From Myxococcales bacterium (lineage in GTDB: Bacteria > Myxococcota_A > Bradymonadia > UBA7976 > UBA1532): a stretch of DNA of 42,534 nucleotides. The position numbers were made by a program, and so were the translations under genes. The DNA is taken from positions 1 through 42,534 of the forward strand of contig SHZC01000015.1 in the NCBI GenBank assembly GCA_009692505.1. The letters run 5' to 3'. Of the stretch, positions 8,221 through 16,691 are shown one piece after another. The notes beneath the pieces are model-generated. The model did not search any database and had not been told where the DNA came from. It saw only the letters and a list, made by a program, of their open reading frames with translations. Numbering within the stretch: position 1 is the first letter of the stretch; every line of letters begins with the position of its first letter.

Positions 8221-8837
8221 TGCGACCTTCAAAGATGAGCCTCATGGCGGTGTTCAGCCTCTTCGCCCCAGTCGCGCACGCCGCCGATCCAGACGCGCAC
8301 GCGGCCAAAGACGACCGGGGACCTCGGGGGATCTTCGTCGCGGGCGGCGGCGGCTTCGCCTTGACGAGCGGAGCCGACGATGAAGGGCAGCGCGCGCCGA
8401 CGGCCTACGGCTCGGGCGGCCACTTTCGGCTCGGCGAGGAGGTCATCGAACGGCTCACTTTGGGGCTGGAGTTCGGCGGCAGCGGAGGGACCGGCGACGA
8501 TTTCGAGGCGGGCCTCGGCGGCTTCGCGGTGCAGGCCAGCTACCGCCCGGGGCTCCTGACCGAAGGGCTCGTCTTCCTCGTCGGCACCGGCGTCGGCGGG
8601 GGGTCACTGACGCCAACCACAGAAGTCGACGACGGCACGGCCCCAAGGGGCACCGGCGGCGGCGCGTTTCATCTGGTCGCTGTGCACTACGAGCTCGACC
8701 TCAACGGCCCGGCCAACGACGGCTTCGCGCTCTCGCCGTCGCTTCGGGTCTACCTCCTGCCCTCGACGACGGGCAACCCCGTTCGCCTGACGAGCTTCGT
8801 CGTGGGCCTCGAGTCCGTGTACTACTTCGGCCGCTGA
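8220..8837 (+). CDS. secreted beta-barrel-like protein
   Basis: This 205-residue protein has a signal peptide ending at about APVAHA (cleavage near residue 21) and a short charged segment. It then has Gly-rich alternating strands such as VAGGGGFALTSG and LTLGLEFGGSGG, and ends in a strand finishing YYFGR. Strand alternation and aromatic residues near the end suggest a small outer-membrane barrel, or a barrel-like periplasmic domain. No enzyme motif is present. Its ATG overlaps the stop of the MopE-type lipoprotein by one base (TGATG), which suggests coupled expression and perhaps a shared envelope role. DNA polymerase IV follows 9 bases downstream. Confidence 0.65.
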   Translation: MRPSKMSLMAVFSLFAPVAHAADPDAHAAKDDRGPRGIFVAGGGGFALTSGADDEGQRAPTAYGSGGHFRLGEEVIERLTLGLEFGGSGGTGDDFEAGLGGFAVQASYRPGLLTEGLVFLVGTGVGGGSLTPTTEVDDGTAPRGTGGGAFHLVAVHYELDLNGPANDGFALSPSLRVYLLPSTTGNPVRLTSFVVGLESVYYFGR

Positions 8838-8846
8838 AGCGTTCGG

Positions 8847-9941
8847 GTGAACAGGCTGCCGCCGCGTAAGATCATCCACGTCGACATGGACGCCTTCTAT
8901 GCGTCCGTCGAGCAGCGGGACGACCCCACTCTGCGCGGGCGCCCGGTGGTCGTCGGTGGTCCGCCCCACTCCAGAGGCGTCGTCTGCGCAGCCTCCTACG
9001 AAGCGCGGGCCTTCGGGGTGCGCTCGGCCTTGCCCTCGTCGCGGGCCGCTCGCCTCTGTCCGGAGGCGGTCTTCATCACGCCGAACTTCGGCAAGTATGA
9101 GGCGGCGAGTCGAGCCATTCACGCCGTCTTCCGCGAGGTCACCGATGAGGTCGAGCCGCTGGCCCTCGACGAGGCCTTCCTCGACGTGACCGTCAACCAC
9201 CTTGACGAGTTTTCGGCTGGCCGACTCGCGCGTCATCTCAAGCACCGCATCTTCGAAGCCACGGCCCTGGTGGCCTCGGCGGGCGTCGGCCCGAACAAGC
9301 TCATCGCCAAGCTCGCGAGCGGGTTCGAGAAGCCCGACGGGCTGGTCATCGTGCCGCCCGAGCGGGTCTTGAGCTTCCTCGAGCCGATGGAGGTGGGCGC
9401 GCTGTGGGGGGTCGGGCCCGCGATGGTGACGCGGCTCGCGGCGATCGGCCTGCGAACGGTCAACGACGTACGCGCCGCCGACCCAAGCGCGCTCGGCCGT
9501 GCGCTCGGGCGCTTCGGGGCCTTCCTCTACGAGCAGGCCTTCGGACGGGACGAGCGGCCGGTGGAGGCCCGAGGGCAGCCGCGAAGCGTGGGCTCGGAGA
9601 CGACATTGAAGACGGATACCCGCGACCTCTCCCTCCTCTCGGCGCTCGTCTGCGAGCAGGCCACTGACGTCGCCCTTAGCCTGACGCGTGCGCATCGGCA
9701 GGCCCGGACGCTCACGTTGAAGGTCCGCTTTTCCGACTTCGAGTCCCGGACGCGGAGTCGCACGCTGAGCGAGAGCACGGCCGACACGGGGGTGATTGCC
9801 GAGGTCGCCCAGGCGTTGCTCTCCGGCCTGCTCGCGGAGGATACACGTGACCTACGGCTGGTCGGCGTGTCCGCGACGAACCTCGAAGACGACAACGCGC
9901 CTCGCCAGCTCTCTCTCGACCTCCCCGGAGTCCGACCTTGA
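8847..9941 (+). CDS. dinB: DNA polymerase IV (Y-family)
   Basis: A Y-family polymerase of 364 residues that copies past damaged bases. Motifs in order are HVDMDAFYASVEQR with the first catalytic Asp, GRPVVVGG, the YEARAFGV steric region, and LALDEAFLDVT with the catalytic Asp-Glu pair (the common Ser before Leu-Asp-Glu is Ala). After these come the helix-hairpin-helix region GVGPNKLIAKLAS and WGVGPAM, then the little-finger domain with SVGSETT. The last residues, RQLSLDLP, resemble the C-terminal clamp-binding peptide (QLSLDL) seen in this family. The start is GTG 8847. Its stop overlaps the TTG of the next gene by four bases. No LexA-type box is evident upstream, where the gene follows closely on its neighbour. 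Confidence 0.93.
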   Translation: MNRLPPRKIIHVDMDAFYASVEQRDDPTLRGRPVVVGGPPHSRGVVCAASYEARAFGVRSALPSSRAARLCPEAVFITPNFGKYEAASRAIHAVFREVTDEVEPLALDEAFLDVTVNHLDEFSAGRLARHLKHRIFEATALVASAGVGPNKLIAKLASGFEKPDGLVIVPPERVLSFLEPMEVGALWGVGPAMVTRLAAIGLRTVNDVRAADPSALGRALGRFGAFLYEQAFGRDERPVEARGQPRSVGSETTLKTDTRDLSLLSALVCEQATDVALSLTRAHRQARTLTLKVRFSDFESRTRSRTLSESTADTGVIAEVAQALLSGLLAEDTRDLRLVGVSATNLEDDNAPRQLSLDLPGVRP

Positions 9942-11170
9942 CGTTCAGCACCCGTTTCATCGTCTGGCGCTGGGCGACGTTTGCGACCCTGCTGCTGGGT
10001 TACGTCGGCTACTACCTCTGCCGCGCGAACCTCCAGGCTGTGCAGCCGACGCTCGGGACGTCGCTGGGCTATACGATGACGGAGATCGGGCTCATCGGGA
10101 CGGTCTCCACGGCGGCCTACGGCGCGGGCAAGTTCACGCACGGCTTCCTGGCGGACAAGTTCGGCGGGAAGGTCATGTTCCTCATCGGGATCTTCGGCGC
10201 GGCCCTCTTCAGCGCGGCCTTTGGCATGGCAAGCTCGCTCGGCGCGTTTGTCGTCTTGTGGTCGCTCAACCGCTTCGTCCAGGCGGGCGGCTGGGTCGGC
10301 ATGGTGCAGATCTGCGCGCAGTGGTACCCGCGCAACCGCCTCGGCACCTACATGAGCGTCTTGAGCCTCTCGTACCTGGCCGGTGACTGGGCGGCGCGGC
10401 AGCTCGCCGGCGCCCTCATCGCCGCGAGCTTCGACTGGCGGATGGTCTTCTACATCCCGGCCGGGCTCGCTGCCCTCATCGGCTTGACCGCGATCTTCAC
10501 AGTGAAGGCCTCGCCCGAGGCGATCGCCGAGCCCACGCTCAGCGTCGAGTCCGCCGGCGAGACCCGTGAGGGCGGCTTCGAGTGGGCGCTCGTCTTGGAG
10601 CTCTTTCGTGGCCGCGCCTTCCGAACGCTGTGTGTCCTCAGCGTCCTGCTCACGGGGATCCGGGTCTCGTTCCAGGAGTGGTCGAGCTTGTACTTACAGG
10701 TCATCGGCAACGACCCCGCGAACGCCATGAAGGACTCGTCGATCTTCTCGCTCGCCGGGATCGTCAGCACGATCCTCGCCGGGATCATCAGTGATCGATT
10801 CTTCGGCGGGCGTCGGGGCCCGGTCTGCATCGCCTGCCTCGCGGTCATGTGCATCGGGCTCTTTGGCCTCGCGCTCGACGCCTCGCCCACGCCGGACCGG
10901 GCATACGCCTATCTTGGGCTCGTGGGCTTCGGACTCCTAGGGCCCTTCAGCCTGCTCGGTGGCGCGGGCTCCATCGACGTCGGCGGTCGCAAGATGGCGG
11001 CGACCGCGGCGGGCCTGGTCGACGGCGTCGGGTACATCGTCGCGCCTGCTTTAGGCAGCCTCGGGATCGCCTCGGTCGTCGAGCGATACGGCTGGAGCAA
11101 CGCCTTCGGGCTGCTCGCGGTCGCCGGCGTGTGCTCGGTCGCCACTACGGCCGTGATGGCGCGTCGATGA
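9938..11170 (+). CDS. MFS transporter of the organophosphate:phosphate antiporter type
   Basis: The 410-residue protein has about 12 membrane helices. Near the N-terminus it carries GYVGYYLCRANL, the signature of the GlpT/UhpT (OPA) family, whose Arg binds the phosphate group. A second Arg in GIRVSFQEWSSLYL matches the other phosphate-binding Arg of GlpT in the C-terminal half. FLADKFGGK is the loop 2-3 motif. The likely job is exchange of an organic phosphate (glycerol phosphate or a sugar phosphate) for phosphate across the inner membrane. The substrate cannot be told from sequence. The TTG start at 9938 overlaps the dinB stop (TTGA), so expression depends on the upstream gene. It is convergent with the anti-sigma-like gene, with 14 bases between. 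Confidence 0.82.
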   Translation: MTFSTRFIVWRWATFATLLLGYVGYYLCRANLQAVQPTLGTSLGYTMTEIGLIGTVSTAAYGAGKFTHGFLADKFGGKVMFLIGIFGAALFSAAFGMASSLGAFVVLWSLNRFVQAGGWVGMVQICAQWYPRNRLGTYMSVLSLSYLAGDWAARQLAGALIAASFDWRMVFYIPAGLAALIGLTAIFTVKASPEAIAEPTLSVESAGETREGGFEWALVLELFRGRAFRTLCVLSVLLTGIRVSFQEWSSLYLQVIGNDPANAMKDSSIFSLAGIVSTILAGIISDRFFGGRRGPVCIACLAVMCIGLFGLALDASPTPDRAYAYLGLVGFGLLGPFSLLGGAGSIDVGGRKMAATAAGLVDGVGYIVAPALGSLGIASVVERYGWSNAFGLLAVAGVCSVATTAVMARR

Positions 11171-11184
11171 GACCTCCGCCGTCG

Positions 11185-12231
11185 TCAGCGTCGGCCTCGC
11201 GCCCGCTCCTTGACCTTCTCGCGTTGCTCGGGCGGCAACTCTCGAAAGCGTGAGAGGTTCTTCATGAATCGCTCCCGCTCGGGCGGCCCCAAGTCCATGA
11301 AGCGTTTGAACAGCTGCTGGACCTGGTCCCGCTTCTCCGGCTTGAGGCGCGCCCACCGCTCGAAGTTCTCGCGCACGACGCGCCGCTCGTTGACCGCTAG
11401 CGCCTGGTATCGCTTCCAGTCCGCTCGAATGGCCTCGCGGTCCTGCTTCGCCAGCCCGCGAAACTGTCGCCACCGCTCGCGCACCTCCTGTTGGGTCTCG
11501 GGGTTCAGCGCCGTGAACTTCGCGTACCGGGAGCCGCGTGAGGTCGGTTCGTCCGGCCCCGCAGACCGCGCTTCGGCCGGGGCCGCCGCCGGCTGGGCCG
11601 CCGCTGACTGGGCCATGAACAGGCCGGCGACGTCGCTGACGACCTCGAAGGTCTCCTCATCTTGAAGGGCGTCGAAGACCGACACCTCTTCAAAGGCCTC
11701 CACGAGGTCCAGATGCGCGACGAGCGCGAGGTCCTCGTCGGGCGGGAGGCTGCTCTCGAGCCGGTCGCCGAGGACCGCGCTCAAGGCGAGGGCGACGACG
11801 GCGGCCCCGGCCAGCTTCCACATCCGCGCGCGGGTGAATGGGTGGGGTCGGCTCGCGCGCTCGAAGAGGGGGCCCTTGTGCTGAGGCAGCCGTGGGACCC
11901 GCAGCACGTCGACCGGGGGCAAACGCAGGTCGCTATCAAGGGCGAGCTCACGTCGGAGCTTAAACTGCAGATGAACGTCGAAGTCTGGGCCGGGGGTGGG
12001 TTGGTCGAGCGAGAGGAGGGCGTCGAGGGCGTCGTCGCCCGAGCTCCCGGCGACCTCCCCGCAGTGCGCCTGCTCCTCGCGTTCGGTCGCCCGCAGGGCT
12101 TCGAGTCGAAGGTCTAGCTCCGCGTCAAATACAGCGGACGGCTCGGGGGCGTCTGAGCGAAGCACCTCATCGAGGCGCGCCGCCTGCACCTCAGGATCGA
12201 CATAACTGGGCGGGGGAGAGTCCTTGAACAT
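11185..12231 (-). CDS. membrane anti-sigma-like protein with C-terminal DUF3106 repeats
   Basis: The 348-residue protein lies 3 bases after the stop of an ECF sigma gene. Its N-terminal cytoplasmic part (about 1-135) is acidic and has no H-x3-C-x2-C zinc motif. One membrane helix follows at about residues 139-155. After an Ala/Pro linker the last 110 residues carry repeats of the form L-x-P-E-x-R, W/F-x-x-F/L. Examples are LNPETQQEVRERWRQF, LKPEKRDQV and LPPEQREKVKERARG, as in DUF3106 proteins. The order sigma then single-pass protein suggests it holds or modulates the sigma factor while the repeats sense something in the periplasm. That regulation is inferred from position, not shown by a known binding domain. 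Confidence 0.75.
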   Translation of the reverse strand: MFKDSPPPSYVDPEVQAARLDEVLRSDAPEPSAVFDAELDLRLEALRATEREEQAHCGEVAGSSGDDALDALLSLDQPTPGPDFDVHLQFKLRRELALDSDLRLPPVDVLRVPRLPQHKGPLFERASRPHPFTRARMWKLAGAAVVALALSAVLGDRLESSLPPDEDLALVAHLDLVEAFEEVSVFDALQDEETFEVVSDVAGLFMAQSAAAQPAAAPAEARSAGPDEPTSRGSRYAKFTALNPETQQEVRERWRQFRGLAKQDREAIRADWKRYQALAVNERRVVRENFERWARLKPEKRDQVQQLFKRFMDLGPPERERFMKNLSRFRELPPEQREKVKERARGRR

Positions 12232-12234
12232 CTC

Positions 12235-12822
12235 TCAGGCCCCCGTAGTCTTGGGTTCGAGAAAAGCCGAGAGCTCACTCGCCAGGGTCTTGCGGGCGCG
12301 CTGGATGAGCGACTTCACTGCGGCCACCGAGGTCTCCAGGGCCGCCGCGATCTCCTCGTAGTCCAAGCCCTCGTCGAGCAAAAGCAGGAGTGCGGCGCGT
12401 TGGTTCGGCGGGAGTTTGAGGACCGCGGCGCGCACGCCGTCTTGAAGTCGCGCGGTGTGGACGAGGTCCACAGCTCCGGTCAGCCGCTCGTCGGCGGGCT
12501 CCTCGCCGAGCGTTTCAACCGCGATGTCCTTGGCCTGAGGCTCAGTCCATCGGACCTCGTTGAGGCAGTGGTTCGTGGCGATCCGAAAGAGGTACGCGGC
12601 GAAGCGTTCGCGCGGCTCGTAGCGTTCACGGGCGCGGTAGAGCTTGAGGAAGACGTCCTGCGAGAGCTCCTCCCCACGCGCCTGCGTCCCGACGAACCGG
12701 ACGGCGAAGCGCACGACCGGGAGGCGCCACCGCGCGAAGAGCTCGGTGAAGGCATCGTCGTCGCCATCTCGCAGCCGGCACATGAGCTCGGCGTCGGGCG
12801 ACAGTGGGGAGGAGGGCGCCAT
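12235..12822 (-). CDS. ECF RNA polymerase sigma factor
   Basis: A 195-residue sigma-70 family protein with sigma region 2 (FTELFARWRLPVVRFAVRF, then GEELSQDVFLKLYRARERYEP, then YLFRIATNHCLNEVR) and region 4 (LPPNQRAALLLLLDEGLDYEEIA, then VKSLIQRAR). ATG 12822 is preferred over the in-frame GTG at 12834 because GGGAGA lies six bases before it. It is directly followed, 3 bases on, by a single-pass membrane protein that is its likely regulator. The first 13 residues are Ser/Pro-rich. Upstream, TTGAC and GTCAA (12865-12869 and 12880-12884) form an inverted repeat that could be part of a promoter or operator shared with the divergent haem-copper gene; this is weak. Confidence 0.92.
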   Translation of the reverse strand: MAPSSPLSPDAELMCRLRDGDDDAFTELFARWRLPVVRFAVRFVGTQARGEELSQDVFLKLYRARERYEPRERFAAYLFRIATNHCLNEVRWTEPQAKDIAVETLGEEPADERLTGAVDLVHTARLQDGVRAAVLKLPPNQRAALLLLLDEGLDYEEIAAALETSVAAVKSLIQRARKTLASELSAFLEPKTTGA

Positions 12823-12937
12823 CGAATCTCCCACTCTCTATCGGGCAGCCGCTCCCGACAATTTTTGACCGCGCTTCGTGTCAAGCAGCCGGAAGCCGAT
12901 TCAGCTACAGTCCCGGCCGACCCCTCCGGAGCCCTTG

Positions 12938-14677
12938 ATGAACCTTCGACGATCCCTCATCCTTTTGGCGACGCTCTCGGCCCTGACGTCGTGCACTCCG
13001 GTCGATTCGACCGGTGACCTCGACCCGGATGTGGGCGGTCAGGGTGGCGGCCAACCCGGCGGGGGAGACGCGGCGGCCGCGGGCGGGGTTGTGCCTTCCG
13101 GAGGCACAGGCGGGCAGCCAGCCCCCACCGGGCCGACGTTCAGCGAGGACATCGCGCCGCTGATCGCGGTCCACTGCGTTTCGTGCCACACGGAGGGAGG
13201 GGCTGGGCCGTTCCCGCTGGACACCTATGCTCAGGTGAAGGCCATGGCCCTCCCCGCGCTCGACGCCATCACGACGGGCCGAATGCCGCCCTGGAAGCCC
13301 AACCCCGACTGCCGCCCCCTCCGGGACGAACGGATCATGGCCCCGGATCAGAAGGCGTTGTTCGGCGCCTGGGTCGAGCAAGGCCTCGCCGAGGGTCGAG
13401 AGGGGGTCTTGGTCCGCGCGCTCGCCCCCCAGGGGGAGCCACTGGTCGCCGATCTCATCGCCAGCCCCCTCAGCCCCTATACGCCCGATCCCGAGAAGCC
13501 AGACGACTGGCGATGCTTCGCGCTCGATGCGGACTTCGAGCGCGAGACGTACATCGTCGGCACGCAGGTCTTGCCCGGCGCGAAGGCCATCGTGCATCAC
13601 GTCCTCGTCTTCTTGGCGACGGCCGACATGCTCGAGGAGCTTGAAGTGCTCGAGGCCGAAGACCCGCAGCCCGGTTACACCTGCTTCGGCGGGACGGGCC
13701 TCGGCAACACGGGGCCGGTGGGTGCCTGGGTCCCCGGCAGCCAGCCTCAGGTCTTCGATCCGGGCACCGCCATCGTCGTCCCGGCCGGCTCGAAGCTCAT
13801 CATGCAGGTCCACTACAATACGCTCGCGAACCCCCCGGCGGCCGATCTGACCGAGTACTACGTCACGACGACCGAGACGCCGCCCGAGTTCGCGATCCGC
13901 ACGCAGCCCCAGGTGAACCTCGACATCCTCATCCCGGCCGGCGACCCCCACAGCGTCCACGTCCAGGAGATCAACGGGCCGGCCCGAACGCCTCTGGAGA
14001 TCATCGGAATCGGGCCGCACATGCACAAGCTCGGGACGCAGATCAAGGTCGACATCCTCCGCGCCGACGGCACGCGGGAGTGCCTCGTGGACGTGCCCGA
14101 CTGGGACTTCTCCTGGCAGGGCGGCTACCGCCTGCGCGCGGGCGAGCCGGCCATCGTCAACCCAGGTGACCGCTTTGAGCTGACGTGCATCTACGACAAT
14201 ACGCCGGAGAACCAGCCGGTCATGAACGGCGAGCGCCTCGAGACGCGGGACGTGCAATGGGGCGAGAAGACCACCGACGAGATGTGCCTCAACTACATCA
14301 CCACCATCACGCCCTATTCACCGGAGGGTCAGCTCGCCTGCGCCTCGTATCTGGAGTGCGAGATGACCTGCGAACAGGGAGACACCCTCTGCCTCCTCGA
14401 CTGCGGCTCCCAGGACTTGGAATGTGGGCAGTGCATCATCGGTGAGCTCTTCGGGCCGATGAAGTGCGGGCGCACCGAGTGTGGCGGTGATCTCGCGGCG
14501 GCGGCGGACTGCCTCCGGACGTGCATCCCCGAGGCGTTGACCGGCGGCCGATCGGTGAGCGTATGCATGGAGAGCACCTGCCCGATGGAAGGCGACGCGC
14601 TCGCGGTCTGCCTCGACGCGGCCATCGCGACGGGCGCCTGCGACGAGGGCCTCACCGCGTGCAATATCCCTCGGTGA
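12938..14677 (+). CDS. lipoprotein with one haem c site and a copper type II (PHM-like) monooxygenase domain
   Basis: The protein is 579 residues long. ATG 12938 has GGAG seven bases upstream and a lipobox LTSC (Cys 18). After a Gly-rich linker, one haem c site CVSCH lies at residue 80 in a domain starting FSEDIAPLIAVHC. The second half has the ligand set of peptidylglycine hydroxylating monooxygenase-type enzymes. These are His-His at about 220-221 (VHHVLVF), His at about 292 (VHYN), H-x-H at about 361-363 (GPHMHKLG) and Met at about 449 in DEMCLNY. Both copper sites appear complete. The last 120 residues are Cys-rich with repeated C-x3-C and C-x2-C pairs and resemble no domain I know. It probably acts outside the cell or in the periplasm on a C-H bond of an unknown substrate, with the haem perhaps feeding electrons. 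Confidence 0.85.
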   Translation: MNLRRSLILLATLSALTSCTPVDSTGDLDPDVGGQGGGQPGGGDAAAAGGVVPSGGTGGQPAPTGPTFSEDIAPLIAVHCVSCHTEGGAGPFPLDTYAQVKAMALPALDAITTGRMPPWKPNPDCRPLRDERIMAPDQKALFGAWVEQGLAEGREGVLVRALAPQGEPLVADLIASPLSPYTPDPEKPDDWRCFALDADFERETYIVGTQVLPGAKAIVHHVLVFLATADMLEELEVLEAEDPQPGYTCFGGTGLGNTGPVGAWVPGSQPQVFDPGTAIVVPAGSKLIMQVHYNTLANPPAADLTEYYVTTTETPPEFAIRTQPQVNLDILIPAGDPHSVHVQEINGPARTPLEIIGIGPHMHKLGTQIKVDILRADGTRECLVDVPDWDFSWQGGYRLRAGEPAIVNPGDRFELTCIYDNTPENQPVMNGERLETRDVQWGEKTTDEMCLNYITTITPYSPEGQLACASYLECEMTCEQGDTLCLLDCGSQDLECGQCIIGELFGPMKCGRTECGGDLAAAADCLRTCIPEALTGGRSVSVCMESTCPMEGDALAVCLDAAIATGACDEGLTACNIPR

Positions 14678-16017
14678 ATCGCCGGTATCGACGCGCCCGT
14701 CGGCTCTCCATCCTGACGGCGGTCGCCTTGGCGTTCACAAGCACCGATGCCCTCGGGCACGGCGGCGCGCCCGCCCCGCTCGACATCATCGCTTCCGATG
14801 CTCAGGGTCCGATCTTCGTCCGGACGAACATCGGCTTCGCGGGTCGTTGGCCTGGTCGGGGGCCCGGTCGGGTGGGGGACTTTCGGTTCTTCTGCCCGTC
14901 GATGTTCGACGCGCTCGGGGCGGTCCCCCTCGTCGGACGCTTCCGCTCCGGGGACTTGATCGTGCCCCGCTTCGAGGGCGTCACGGCCGGCACGATGGGC
15001 GGCTGTGCCTTTGCCCCGCTTGACGTGCCCGAGTGGCAAGCGCGCACGGTCATCGCCGTCGCGGGCGATGGGCCGGTCTTCGTCGTGACCCGAGACGAGC
15101 GCGGCTCGGCGGTCTTTGTCTTCGACGACGCCATGAGCGCGCCACGGATTGAGCGATTCGATGATGTGAAGCTCGACGACGTCATGGTGCTCGACGACGG
15201 GCGGGTGGCCTTCAGCAGCGCGCGACCCGAGCCCGCGATCTTCATCCGCGACAACCCAAACCGGCAACCGCCCGGCGATTCTGACAACCCAAGCCGGCAA
15301 CCGCTCGCCCTCGAGGAACCGCCTCAGTTCCTCTCGCTCAGGGCCACGCGGGGTCCGCGACTCATATTTGCGTCCAGCGTGACGGGCGGTGCTCGACCCT
15401 ATGAGCTCAACCTCGAGACCTTCGCGCTCACCGCCCTGTCGCCGGGGTTCGCCAAGCTGCATGGGCCGGTTTTTATTGGCGACGGGCTCGCCATGCTGGG
15501 CGACGGTCACCTCCTCACGATCAATGTCGTCAACCAGCTTGACGAACTGTCCATCGTCGATGAGGGCGAGAAACCGTACACCTGCTTGACCAATGACCAG
15601 TCCCACCGCCTCATCGTCTGCCAGGACCGGGAGATGTTCGCGCTCGACGCTGTCGACGCCGAGCTCATCCCGTACTTTCGGATGACCGACCTTCACGGCG
15701 TCGATCCGACCTGCCCCACGTCGACCGAGGCGAACCTTCAGTGCGTCGGGGAGTGGAGCCACAAAGGCCGGGAGTCGGGCCTCTTTCGCTTCGACGGCGG
15801 CCTCGCGGAGGTCGACGCAGGGACCGCCGACGCCGAGCCCGTGGTCCAGGACCTGCAGTCCGCGAGCCCCGGCGGGTGCGCGCTCGGGATGAAGCCAGCG
15901 AGGCAGCCGGGCACTGCACTCGGCGGGCTCGCGCTCGCCGGGCTTCTTATTTGCGGCCGACGAAGGCGAGCAGCTTCGCCACCGGATCGAAGAACCGATC
16001 GACGACGTGCTCCTTGA
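14674..16017 (+). CDS. secreted beta-propeller-like protein with MYXO-CTERM-like tail
   Basis: The 447-residue protein starts at GTG 14674, overlapping the stop of the haem-copper gene (GTGA). A basic N-terminus and hydrophobic stretch ending DALGHG act as a signal peptide. The middle has repeated beta-strand units without catalytic motifs, including a duplicated 11-residue unit (DNP-x-RQP). Near the end, GGCALG, a hydrophobic helix (ALGGLALAGLLICG) and RRRR form a MYXO-CTERM-like sorting signal. In that system the Cys region is processed and the protein is sent to the cell surface. Another 16 residues or so follow the Arg cluster, which is unusual, and this part overlaps the 3' end of sdhB on the other strand by 71 bases. 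Co-expression with the monooxygenase gene is likely. Confidence 0.75.
   Translation: MNRRYRRARRLSILTAVALAFTSTDALGHGGAPAPLDIIASDAQGPIFVRTNIGFAGRWPGRGPGRVGDFRFFCPSMFDALGAVPLVGRFRSGDLIVPRFEGVTAGTMGGCAFAPLDVPEWQARTVIAVAGDGPVFVVTRDERGSAVFVFDDAMSAPRIERFDDVKLDDVMVLDDGRVAFSSARPEPAIFIRDNPNRQPPGDSDNPSRQPLALEEPPQFLSLRATRGPRLIFASSVTGGARPYELNLETFALTALSPGFAKLHGPVFIGDGLAMLGDGHLLTINVVNQLDELSIVDEGEKPYTCLTNDQSHRLIVCQDREMFALDAVDAELIPYFRMTDLHGVDPTCPTSTEANLQCVGEWSHKGRESGLFRFDGGLAEVDAGTADAEPVVQDLQSASPGGCALGMKPARQPGTALGGLALAGLLICGRRRRAASPPDRRTDRRRAP
15250..15303 (+). repeat. 33-base-period direct repeat inside the MYXO-CTERM gene
   Basis: Two 21-base copies (GACAACCCAA, then A or G, then CCGGCAACCG) occur at 15250-15270 and 15283-15303. 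They differ at one base and are spaced by 33 bases. They encode two copies of Asp-Asn-Pro-x-Arg-Gln-Pro in frame. The near identity suggests a recent in-frame duplication. Confidence 0.8.
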
Positions 16018-16690
16018 GCGGGATGATCGCGTTGTCGGTGATCGTGATGTTCTCGGGGCAGACCTTCGTGCAGCACTTCGTGATGTTGCAGTAGCCGATC
16101 CCCTGCGACTGCTTCAGCTCCGGCACCCGGTCCTCGGTGTCGAGCGGGTGCATCTCGAGCGCGGCCGTGTAGACGAAGTACCGAGGGCCGATGAAGTCCT
16201 CGCCCTTGTCGTGGTCGCGCAGGACGTGGCAGACGTCCAGGCACAGGAAGCACTCGATGCACTTCCGGAACTCCTGGACGCGATCGATGTCGTCTTGCTG
16301 CATCCGCCAGGTGCCGTCCGGCGCGTCGGGCGCGCGGGGCTTGAACTTCTTGATCTTCTTCTTGACCCGGAAGTTCCACGACACGTCGGTGACGAGGTCG
16401 CGGATCTTGGGGAAGGCCTTCATGGGCTCGATCGTGACGGGCTTATCGAGGGGCAGATCGTTGAGCCGCGTCATGCAGAGGAGCCGCGGCATGCCGTTGA
16501 TCTCTGCCGAGCAGGAGCCACACTTGCCCGCTTTGCAGTTCCAGCGGCAGGCGAGGTCGTTGGCCTGCTCGGCCTGAACGCGATGCACGGCGTCCAAGAC
16601 GACCATGCCCTCGGAGATCTCGATGGAGTAGTCCTTGAACTCGCCGCCGCTGGCGTCGCCGCGCCAAATCCGAAAGGTCGCCTGCGTTAT
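15947..16690 (-). CDS. sdhB: succinate dehydrogenase / fumarate reductase iron-sulphur subunit, apparent ATA start
   Basis: A 247-residue iron-sulphur subunit that passes electrons from the flavoprotein. All cluster ligands are present: the [2Fe-2S] group (CRWNCKAGKCGSC and a Cys in RLLC), and two ferredoxin-type groups (CIECFLCLDVC and CNITKCCTKVCP). Homology starts at TQATFRIWRG, and the codon just before it is ATA at 16690. GAGGAG at 16701-16706 sits ten bases before the ATA. The nearest ordinary in-frame start is GTG 16750, which would add 20 Arg/Ser-rich residues translated out of frame from sdhA, so ATA is the better match. The gene begins one base after the sdhA stop. Its last codons overlap the end of the MYXO-CTERM gene. 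No sdhC membrane anchor gene is present here. Confidence 0.85.
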   Translation of the reverse strand: MTQATFRIWRGDASGGEFKDYSIEISEGMVVLDAVHRVQAEQANDLACRWNCKAGKCGSCSAEINGMPRLLCMTRLNDLPLDKPVTIEPMKAFPKIRDLVTDVSWNFRVKKKIKKFKPRAPDAPDGTWRMQQDDIDRVQEFRKCIECFLCLDVCHVLRDHDKGEDFIGPRYFVYTAALEMHPLDTEDRVPELKQSQGIGYCNITKCCTKVCPENITITDNAIIPLKEHVVDRFFDPVAKLLAFVGRK

Positions 16691-16691
16691 C

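Noticed and set aside
12905..14257. Open minus-strand frame of 450 codons
   Set aside because: Lies opposite the haem-copper monooxygenase; composition of a shadow frame.
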